In this document: piece after piece, positions 1 through 4,975 of the stretch | Numbering within the stretch: the stretch's first letter is position 1 | Layout: every line of letters begins with the position of its first letter | Assembly (NCBI GenBank): GCA_028289505.1 | Contig: JANQPK010000154.1 | Span: forward strand, 1 to 6,508 | DNA from: Cyclobacteriaceae bacterium | GTDB taxonomy: Bacteria; Bacteroidota; Bacteroidia; Cytophagales; Cyclobacteriaceae | Reading direction: 5' to 3' | DNA: 6,508 nt | The notes under the pieces: model-generated | What the model was told of the DNA's origin: nothing | What the model saw: only the letters and a program-made list of their open reading frames with translations | Database searches by the model: none | Position numbers and translations under genes: made by a program

Positions 1-563
1 TCCAACACTTGCAGCCCCATGTATGCTGCGCCCAGATCCCCAGTCACACAGATAAGATCATACTCCCGGGCTCCACTTCTTTTGACCAACCTATCAGGAT
101 GTACTAGACCAATTGCAGTAACCGAAATAGTAAGTCCAGTTCTGCTAGAGGTAGTATCTCCACCTACCAAATCACATTGGTAGTGGGCACAAGCTGCTTT
201 GATACCTTGATACAACTCTTCTACTGCTTCTAAAGAAAAGCGATTACTGAGACCTAAGTTCACCGTTATCTGTTTACAGGTTCCATTCATAGCTGCCACA
301 TCGGAGATATTAACGGCCACAGCCTTATATCCAAGGTGTTTTAACGGCGTATAAGATAGATCAAAATGAATCCCTTCCAGAAGCATATCCGAAGTCACCA
401 GCACCAGTTCTTCTTCAGGTTTGATCACTGCAGCATCATCTCCAACTCCCAGTACCGAAGATTTTTGTGATAATTGTATTTGTCCGGTAAGTTTCTCTAT
501 CAGACCAAACTCACCTAGATTTTCAAGTTCAGTCCTTGCTTGGCCTGATGGGTCTTTGGTCAT
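1..563 (-). CDS. thiL: Thiamine-monophosphate kinase ThiL, C-terminal part cut off by the window edge
   Basis: ThiL phosphorylates thiamine monophosphate with ATP to give thiamine diphosphate, the last step of cofactor synthesis, in the cytoplasm. The frame stays open for 187 codons from the ATG at 561-563 to the left edge, about half of the usual 340-350 residues. The visible part is the AIR-synthase-related N-terminal domain with the family's metal and nucleotide motifs: GVGDDAAVI (residues 39-47), TSDMLLEGIHF (57-67), AVNISDVAAMNG (83-94), LVGGDTTSS (132-140) and VTGDLGAAYMG (173-183). The aspartates in these motifs (D42, D43, D59, D136) are those expected to bind magnesium. This ATG is the only one in frame before an upstream stop at 603-605; the leader has only a weak AGAAG. 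It follows mce on the same strand after 16 bases, so the two are probably co-transcribed. Nothing looks broken. AIR synthase (PurM) and SelD share the fold, but the motif set and N-terminus fit ThiL. Confidence 0.95.
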   Translation of the reverse strand, partial: MTKDPSGQARTELENLGEFGLIEKLTGQIQLSQKSSVLGVGDDAAVIKPEEELVLVTSDMLLEGIHFDLSYTPLKHLGYKAVAVNISDVAAMNGTCKQITVNLGLSNRFSLEAVEELYQGIKAACAHYQCDLVGGDTTSSRTGLTISVTAIGLVHPDRLVKRSGAREYDLICVTGDLGAAYMGLQVL

Positions 564-579
564 GGCTTCTTTATAATGG

Positions 580-981
580 TTATGATTTCTCCTGACAAAT
601 CTCTACTAAAATTCCTCCAGTGGACTTGGGGTGTATAAAGTTAATCAGCTTGTTGTCAGCGCCTGGTTTTGGTTTTTCATACAATACCTCAAAACCCTGA
701 TCCCTAAGCCTTTGCATCTCATTATCTATGTTGTCAACCTCAAAGGCGATGTGATGCAAACCCTCTCCCTTTTTTTCAATGAAACGGCTAATTGCGCTCT
801 CCTCGCTGGTACCCTCCAACAATTCCACCTTTACATCCCCTACTTTGAAAAACGAGGTAGTCACCTGTTCTGACGAAACCGTTTCTTGTTTGTAAGCAGC
901 AGAACCCAACAATGTGCTGTACAATTTTTCCGCATGAGCCAGATTACTAACTGCAATTCCTAGATGCTCCAGTTTTAACAT
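580..981 (-). CDS. mce: Methylmalonyl-CoA epimerase
   Basis: This enzyme interconverts the (S)- and (R)-forms of methylmalonyl-CoA, which joins propionyl-CoA metabolism to succinyl-CoA through the B12-dependent mutase. The 133 residues are full length for the family and form two beta-alpha-beta-beta-beta units of the vicinal oxygen chelate (glyoxalase) fold. Metal ligands can be placed by similarity to the Propionibacterium enzyme: H6 in LEHLGIAV, E53 in VKVELLE (a Gln in that enzyme), the His pair H76/H77 in EGLHHIAFEVDNID, and E127 in GGILVEICQ. The signature KPGADNKLINFIHPKSTGG (105-123) separates it from plain glyoxalase I. The ATG at 979-981 is the natural start because the first beta strand begins at once. 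No signal peptide or membrane segment is present. It is the first gene of a likely two-gene unit with thiL. No mutase or propionyl-CoA carboxylase genes are visible here. Confidence 0.93.
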   Translation of the reverse strand: MLKLEHLGIAVSNLAHAEKLYSTLLGSAAYKQETVSSEQVTTSFFKVGDVKVELLEGTSEESAISRFIEKKGEGLHHIAFEVDNIDNEMQRLRDQGFEVLYEKPKPGADNKLINFIHPKSTGGILVEICQEKS

Positions 982-1008
982 AATAATGTACTTTTTTTAA
1001 TAAATTAT

Positions 1009-1016
1009 TAACTTTG
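1009..1016 (+). promoter_or_regulatory. Candidate Bacteroidota -7 promoter element for the 1089-1828 unit
   Basis: TAACTTTG fits the Bacteroidota -7 consensus TAnnTTTG exactly and points toward the plus-strand gene at 1089, giving a leader of roughly 65-70 bases. No clear TTTG lies at the -33 distance; there is only a run of T at 992-998. A match to a six-base fixed pattern can arise by chance in AT-rich DNA, so this is a candidate only. Confidence 0.35.
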
Positions 1017-1034
1017 TAAGGTCGAAACTTTTAA

Positions 1035-1069
1035 GCAGCTTCTAAAGTTTTCTTTTGAAAAACAGCTGC
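1035..1069 (+). other. Possible two-part stem-loop in the leader of the 1089 gene
   Basis: GCAGCT (1035-1040) is complementary to AGCTGC (1064-1069), and inside it GTTTTC (1047-1052) can pair with GAAAAAC (1057-1063, one A bulged) around a TTTT loop. The left side carries six unpaired bases (TCTAAA). It lies in the predicted untranslated leader, ending 19 bases before the start codon. It is short and A/T-rich, so it may be chance; no known riboswitch class is recognised. Confidence 0.25.
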
Positions 1070-1088
1070 ACTACAAAGAACAGGAAAT

Positions 1089-1496
1089 ATGGACTTTTCT
1101 ACCGATGTGCATGTGGAAGCCTCTCAGATCCAGGAACAGATCGAAGAGCACTTGGGACTAGAAGGAAACGGTTTGGTATTTGAGTTTTCAAGAGACAAAG
1201 AAAACGTGAAACTGGATCTGATCACGGTCAATCCCAGGCACAATCAATCGTTCTTATTTCATTCGGTTGTGGGTTTCGATAAAGTAGATGCGTTGAAAAG
1301 GATGTTCGCATACGTTAAAACCTATAAGGAAGAGGAAAGCTCGTACACCATCCAGTGGACTACTAGAGGTGATCACGAACTCCATACTTCCTACTTCAGT
1401 GCCAAACACATCCATGACGCACTTGACAAATTATACTACGGACGGGATATGAACACTATTACGGTATTTAGTGTAGTGTTGAATCCTGTAACTTAA
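1089..1496 (+). CDS. Uncharacterised small cytosolic protein, upstream partner of an A-type Fe-S carrier
   Basis: I do not recognise a named family; it resembles conserved hypothetical proteins of Cytophagales-type genomes, but that is memory and not a search. The 135 residues have no signal peptide or membrane segment and look like a mixed alpha/beta domain. A helical start (about 9-22) is followed by strands around 28-47 and 54-61, an amphipathic helix rich in Lys and Tyr (64-80), a strand at 86-91, a helix at 104-117 and a final hydrophobic strand (122-131). It has eight histidines (8, 21, 51, 58, 96, 99, 107, 109) and no cysteine, so it cannot itself hold a cluster through Cys. The ATG at 1089 is the only one before an upstream stop at 1056-1058; AGGAA sits very close before it. 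The next gene starts 11 bases after its stop, so the two are almost certainly one operon. A role in Fe-S assembly is inferred only from that pairing. Confidence 0.8.
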   Translation: MDFSTDVHVEASQIQEQIEEHLGLEGNGLVFEFSRDKENVKLDLITVNPRHNQSFLFHSVVGFDKVDALKRMFAYVKTYKEEESSYTIQWTTRGDHELHTSYFSAKHIHDALDKLYYGRDMNTITVFSVVLNPVT

Positions 1497-1507
1497 TAGA
1501 GAGAAAA

Positions 1508-1828
1508 ATGATCAAAGTAACTGAAAAGGCCAAGGATAGAATTAAGGAGCTTAAACAAGCGGAGTCAGGTGAAGACAAGCACCTCAGAGTATCGGTATCC
1601 GGAGGGGGATGCAGCGGATTGATGTACAATCTTAGTTTTGATCATGAAGTGGATACAGATCAAATCTTTGAGGATAATCAGGTCAAGATTTTAGTGGATA
1701 AAAAGAGTCTGTTGTATCTATTGGGTACTACACTTGATTTTTCTGACGGGCTGAACGGAAAGGGTTTTCAATTCATCAACCCCAATGCCAGTCGCACCTG
1801 TGGTTGTGGTGAAAGCTTTGCCGTTTAG
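1508..1828 (+). CDS. A-type iron-sulfur cluster carrier (HesB/IscA/SufA/ErpA family)
   Basis: Proteins of this family receive Fe-S clusters from the assembly scaffold and hand them to target apo-proteins in the cytoplasm. The 106 residues are full length. The three invariant cysteines are present: C35 in SGGGCSGLMY, and C98 and C100 in SRTCGCGESF near the C-terminus, the spacing seen in IscA. The central segment LVDKKSLLYLLGTTLDFSDG (62-81) is the usual family core with the LxGxxxDF pattern. The ATG at 1508 follows an A/G-rich GAGAGAAAA leader and lies 11 bases after the preceding small gene. I give no symbol because sequence alone does not separate IscA, SufA and ErpA, and no suf or isc genes are next to it to decide. 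The gene is followed at once by a hairpin at 1829-1846. Confidence 0.95.
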   Translation: MIKVTEKAKDRIKELKQAESGEDKHLRVSVSGGGCSGLMYNLSFDHEVDTDQIFEDNQVKILVDKKSLLYLLGTTLDFSDGLNGKGFQFINPNASRTCGCGESFAV

Positions 1829-1831
1829 GCC
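1815..1831. repeat. Short direct repeat, left copy
   Basis: GCTTTGCCGT (1815-1824), followed after one base by TAGGCC (1826-1831), covers the last codons and stop of the Fe-S carrier gene. The same ten bases recur at 1992-2001, followed by TAGGCC after three bases. The two copies bracket the inverted repeat. It may mark a duplication or an insertion footprint, or be coincidence. Confidence 0.4.
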
Positions 1832-1846
1832 ACACCTTAGTGTGGC
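1829..1846 (+). terminator. Hairpin directly after the Fe-S carrier stop codon
   Basis: GCCACAC (1829-1835) and GTGTGGC (1840-1846) form a perfect seven-base-pair GC-rich stem with a CTTA loop, starting on the base after the TAG stop. The place suits transcript end formation or 3' end protection. No T-run follows (AAATGAC instead), so it is not a standard factor-independent terminator. Confidence 0.45.
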
Positions 1847-1850
1847 AAAT

Positions 1851-1976
1851 GACAAGCGCCAAATGTCAAATAACAAGTAATCACCAAATTTCAATTGCCA
1901 ATATCCAGCAGCCAGATCTTGAAAATTGTTTTTTGGAGGTTGGTAGTTATTTGATATTTGGAATTTGGCAATTGTC
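1851..1976. repeat. Long imperfect inverted repeat in the convergent spacer
   Basis: The left arm 1851-1890 and the reverse complement of the right arm 1937-1976 match at 30 of 40 positions without gaps, with a central loop at 1891-1936. A second register is also possible: CAATTGCCAA (1892-1901) is the perfect complement of TTGGCAATTG (1965-1974), and this match continues at 14 of 16 bases. The arms are built from CAAAT- and CAATT-like words. I see no open frame in it. The spacer lies between the converging carrier and PurF-like genes, where such a structure could end transcription from both sides. It resembles the AT-rich dispersed intergenic palindromes found in Bacteroidota genomes, but copy number cannot be judged from one window. 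Confidence 0.6.
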
Positions 1977-1983
1977 AGTTTCT

Positions 1984-2006
1984 TATTGATGGCTTTGCCG
2001 TCAATA
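1984..2006 (-). terminator. Hairpin spanning the stop codon of the PurF-like gene
   Basis: TATTGATGGC (1984-1993) and GCCGTCAATA (1997-2006) form a ten-position stem with one mismatch and a three-base loop. The TGA stop of the PurF-like gene (2001-2003) lies inside the stem. In the minus-strand transcript the mismatch is C-A; in the plus-strand transcript it is a G-U wobble, so the stem is slightly better for transcripts arriving from the carrier gene. There is no T-run after it in either direction. It may end transcription or protect 3' ends. Confidence 0.4.
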
Positions 2007-2010
2007 GGCC
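1992..2010. repeat. Short direct repeat, right copy
   Basis: GCTTTGCCGT (1992-2001) and TAGGCC (2005-2010) repeat the pattern at 1815-1831. This copy covers the stop codon and last codons of the PurF-like gene, which is read on the other strand, so shared protein coding does not explain the likeness. Confidence 0.4.
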
Positions 2011-3884
2011 CTCACTGCTTTACCTTCCATGAAATTCATAAAGGCTCGGTTGACTACCCTGTTACCACCCGGAGTTGGATAGTTCCCTGTAAAATACCAA
2101 TCCCCCAGGTGATTGGGGATGGCCTTATTAAGATTATCTACTGTTTGATAAATAACCTCTACTTCAATATTGGTAGCATAGCGCGATGAGATCATCTCCG
2201 CAATTTTTGCGCTTATCTCCTCGTATTTGAACGGCCGGTAAAGCTCTTTGACATAATTCTCACTACTACCATTTGAATTGACGCACTTCTGGTATACTTG
2301 CTCCACCAAATCCTCCATATTGTTGTCTTCAAGTAGACCCATGACCGCTCTAAAAGCGATGAAATCCTTCATCCTAGACATGTCAATGCCATAACAATCC
2401 GGATAACGTATTTGAGGAGCTGAAGAAACAATAACAATTTTCTTAGGTTCCAGGCGCAGCAACATAGCAAGGATACTAACTTCCAAAGTAGTACCTCTCA
2501 CAATCGAATCATCAATCACTACTATGGTATCCTGGTGTTTGCGGATGACCTCGTAGGTGGAGTCGTATACGTGAGCCACCAAATCATCACGATGTACATC
2601 ATCCGTGATAAAGGTACGCAGCTTGGCATCTTTCAATACCAACTTTTCCACTCTAGGCCTGAAATTTAAAAGATCCTCGATGGAGTCGATATGTGGTTTT
2701 GACTCTAGAATAACCTCTTTTCTTCTATCCGCCAGAAACTTTTCAAGCCCTTTGATCATACCCAGAAAGGCTGTTTCAGCGGTATTGGGAATGTAGGAGA
2801 ATACGGTATTTCTGAGATTAAAGTTGATAGCCTTAAGTACCTGTGGCACCAATAATCGACCTAAATCCTTTCTTTCATTATAGATATCAGGATCAGTACC
2901 TCGACTGAAGTAGATGCGCTCAAAACTACAGGATTTTTTTTCCAGAGGCTCTTTTATTAAAAAGCTTCCGTAGTCACCATTTTTATTCACGATGAGCGCA
3001 TGCCCAGGAGCAATTTCCTGAATCTGACTATACTCAATATTAAAGGCTGTCTTGATCGCGGGTTTCTCGGAGGCAGCAACCACTACTTCATCATCGGCAT
3101 AAAAGTAGGCAGGTCTAATACCGGCCGGATCACGAGCCACAAAAGCAGCTCCGCTTCCAATCATACCCAGCATAGCATAGCCACCATCAAAGTCTTTACA
3201 GGAGCGTTGCAAGACTCTTTGCAAGTCGAGCTCTTGCTCAATTCTTTCCGAAATCTCCTGATTGCTTAAATCCCCTTTATACCGATCAAATATTCTTTGA
3301 TTCTCTTCATCAAGAAAGTGTCCGATTTTTTCCAACACCGTTACTGTGTCTACTTTCTCTTTGGGATGCTGCCCAATTTTCACCAAGGTATTGAACAACT
3401 CATCCAAATTGGTCATGTTGAAATTGCCAGCCAGCACCAGGTTACGACTACGCCAGTTATTCTGACGAAGCATAGGGTGGCAGTTTTCAATTTTATTTCC
3501 GCCATGTGTCCCGTAACGAAGGTGACCCATCCAAACCTCTCCGGTAAAAGCGCAGTTAGCCTGAAGCCATTGAGCATCATTAAATTTTGCACCCCCCTCC
3601 TCACGACATTTCTCATACTTTCGCTCCAATTTTGAGAAAACATCCAAAATAGGTTGAGTCTTTACGGAACGGTAGCGACTGATATAGCGGCTTCCCGGAT
3701 TCATGTCAAGTTTGATATTGGCAATTCCCGCACCATCCTGACCGCGGTTGTGTTGTTTCTCCATCAATAAGTACAGTTTTTTAACTGCGTATAATGGAGT
3801 GCCATACTTCTCTATGTAGAATTGGAGGGGTTTACGCAATCGGATCAGCGCAATACCGCATTCGTGCTTTATAGCATCACTCAT
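2001..3884 (-). CDS. purF: Amidophosphoribosyltransferase, long Bacteroidota-type PurF paralogue
   Basis: The family transfers ammonia from glutamine to PRPP, giving 5-phosphoribosylamine, the first step of purine synthesis. The N-terminal class II glutamine amidotransferase domain has C9 after an eight-residue leader (MSDAIKHE), which is likely removed to expose the catalytic cysteine. It also has QHNRGQDGAGIA (44-55), HLRYGTHG (121-128) and LAGNFNMTN (151-159). Next come RDPAGIRPAYF (251-261), ERIYFSRGTD (322-331) and the phosphoribosyltransferase domain with the PRPP loop TIVVIDDSIVRGTT (453-466) and APQIRYPDCYGIDM (489-502). At 627 residues it exceeds the usual 470-510: there is extra sequence at about 56-115 and 380-420, and a C-terminal extension from about 545 ending in a conserved-looking NYPTPGGNRVVNRAF block (601-615). 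Catalytic motifs are intact, so activity is likely. Bacteroidota often also carry a standard short PurF, so this may be a paralogue with its own regulation. TACCTTTA (3903-3910, minus) is a weak -7 candidate. Confidence 0.88.
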   Translation of the reverse strand: MSDAIKHECGIALIRLRKPLQFYIEKYGTPLYAVKKLYLLMEKQHNRGQDGAGIANIKLDMNPGSRYISRYRSVKTQPILDVFSKLERKYEKCREEGGAKFNDAQWLQANCAFTGEVWMGHLRYGTHGGNKIENCHPMLRQNNWRSRNLVLAGNFNMTNLDELFNTLVKIGQHPKEKVDTVTVLEKIGHFLDEENQRIFDRYKGDLSNQEISERIEQELDLQRVLQRSCKDFDGGYAMLGMIGSGAAFVARDPAGIRPAYFYADDEVVVAASEKPAIKTAFNIEYSQIQEIAPGHALIVNKNGDYGSFLIKEPLEKKSCSFERIYFSRGTDPDIYNERKDLGRLLVPQVLKAINFNLRNTVFSYIPNTAETAFLGMIKGLEKFLADRRKEVILESKPHIDSIEDLLNFRPRVEKLVLKDAKLRTFITDDVHRDDLVAHVYDSTYEVIRKHQDTIVVIDDSIVRGTTLEVSILAMLLRLEPKKIVIVSSAPQIRYPDCYGIDMSRMKDFIAFRAVMGLLEDNNMEDLVEQVYQKCVNSNGSSENYVKELYRPFKYEEISAKIAEMISSRYATNIEVEVIYQTVDNLNKAIPNHLGDWYFTGNYPTPGGNRVVNRAFMNFMEGKAVRAY

Positions 3885-3981
3885 TCGAAGGGTCTTAAGG
3901 CATAAAGGTAGTAAAAAATTTAGTGATTAAGTGATAAAGGGAATGCCTAGATGTTTTTGCTTATTTCTAAATCTGCAGCTA

Positions 3982-4794
3982 CTAACCCTCCAAATGGATC
4001 AGTTCTAAGTGTATTGATTCGCCAAAAAATTGTTTGGTCGACGATTCAAAGGAAGCAGTAAAATCAGACACCATGAAATAATCGGGCTGAGCGGGACTCT
4101 TGCGGTAAAGGTTGTTGTAGCCTAGATACGAATTCAAGGCTTGGGCTACAATTTCCGAGCTATCAATCACCTCCACTTTAGAATCATAAAAACTCTGTAT
4201 TGCGGTTTTTATTAATGGATAATGAGTACAACCCAGTATGATTGCCTGTAAGGCTTGCAACCGCGGATCGCTTAAGTACTTTGCTATGATCCTCTCTGCA
4301 ATCTCTCCTTGGCAGAAGCCTTCCTCAATCAAGGGAACCAGTAATGGGGTTGCTAAAGATTGTAAATTGATATTTTGGTTGAGTGCCTTCACCTTTTCAA
4401 GGTAGACTTCGGAATTAACGGTTTGTTTGGTACCGATTAAGCCTACCGTTTTACCGGGATACTGCTCTCGCAAATAGTCAACTACTGGATCAATAACATT
4501 CAATACCTTGGCTTTATTGCCGACATATTCCTTTACCAACTCATAGCCCGCAGCACTGGCCGAATTACAGGCAATCAAAATCAGTTTGCAGCCCTTATCT
4601 AATAACAATTGGGTTATTTTTATTGAGTAAGCCTGAATGGCTGCGGTAGACTTATCCCCATATGGTAAATGAGCGGTATCGCCGAAATAAATGATCTGCT
4701 CTTGGGGCAGTACCGTTTTGACAGCACGCGCCACCGTTAGACCTCCTATTCCGCTGTCAAAAATCCCAATGGGAGCCGAAGAAACTATTGACAT
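3982..4794 (-). CDS. murI: Glutamate racemase MurI
   Basis: MurI converts L-glutamate to D-glutamate for peptidoglycan, in the cytoplasm and without a cofactor, using two cysteines as acid and base. From the ATG at 4792-4794 the protein has 270 residues, normal for the family. Motifs in this numbering are IGIFDSGIGGLTV (9-21, with D13 and S14), YFGDTAHLPYGDKS (36-49), the first catalytic cysteine C76 in ACNSASA (75-81), and the second, C189, in LGCTHYPL (187-194) followed by the family histidine H191. The frame stays open six codons further to a TTG at 4810-4812, but the ATG is preferred because it is the common codon and puts the first beta strand at residue 8. The PurF-like gene lies 97 bases downstream on the same strand, with no clear terminator between, so read-through is possible. 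Nothing suggests inactivation. Confidence 0.95.
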   Translation of the reverse strand: MSIVSSAPIGIFDSGIGGLTVARAVKTVLPQEQIIYFGDTAHLPYGDKSTAAIQAYSIKITQLLLDKGCKLILIACNSASAAGYELVKEYVGNKAKVLNVIDPVVDYLREQYPGKTVGLIGTKQTVNSEVYLEKVKALNQNINLQSLATPLLVPLIEEGFCQGEIAERIIAKYLSDPRLQALQAIILGCTHYPLIKTAIQSFYDSKVEVIDSSEIVAQALNSYLGYNNLYRKSPAQPDYFMVSDFTASFESSTKQFFGESIHLELIHLEG

Positions 4795-4936
4795 ATTGAA
4801 TCTTTGGGCCAAATATCTCCAATATTTTTAACTATTTCCCTGAAGTAAGGTAATTGAACTTCCAAGAAGGAGAATTTACCAGGATTTTATATTTTCGTTG
4901 ATGGTTTAAATTCAATGGTGCAGATTATTATCAATT

Positions 4937-4968
4937 TGTACTTATATTCATATATAAATTCAAGTACA
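4937..4968. promoter_or_regulatory. Nested inverted repeat just upstream of korA
   Basis: TGTACTT (4937-4943) and AAGTACA (4962-4968) are perfect complements 18 bases apart. Between and overlapping them, TTATAT (4942-4947) and ATATAA (4952-4957) form a second perfect palindrome around TCAT. The structure ends seven bases before the korA start codon. It could be an operator or an mRNA hairpin that covers the ribosome entry site. TCAATTTG (4931-4938) next to it is a one-mismatch fit to the -7 promoter element. The region is very AT-rich, so chance pairing is a real alternative. Confidence 0.35.
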
Positions 4969-4975
4969 TTTTTCG

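Noticed and set aside
631..873. Plus-strand open frame of 80 codons
   Set aside because: It lies wholly antisense inside mce, has no family resemblance and low-complexity hydrophobic content from antisense reading.
1829..1846. Classical factor-independent terminator after the Fe-S carrier
   Set aside because: The stem is good but no T-run follows, so I describe it only as a hairpin with a possible end-forming role.
1851..1976. CRISPR-like array or phage attachment site in the repeat-rich spacer
   Set aside because: There are no evenly spaced identical repeats, and no integrase, cas gene or tRNA is near.
1965..2189. Plus-strand open frame of 74 codons across the convergent spacer
   Set aside because: Most of it is antisense to the 3' end of the PurF-like gene and the rest is the inverted repeat; no ribosome site or recognisable domain.
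2605..3635. Several plus-strand open frames (2605-2796, 3000-3269, 3297-3635) and one minus frame (3413-3643)
   Set aside because: All overlap the well-supported PurF-like gene in other frames; their translations show no motifs.
3885..3981. Terminator or small gene between murI and the PurF-like gene
   Set aside because: I find no strong hairpin and no plausible open frame in these 97 bases; only a weak promoter-like TACCTTTA at 3903-3910.
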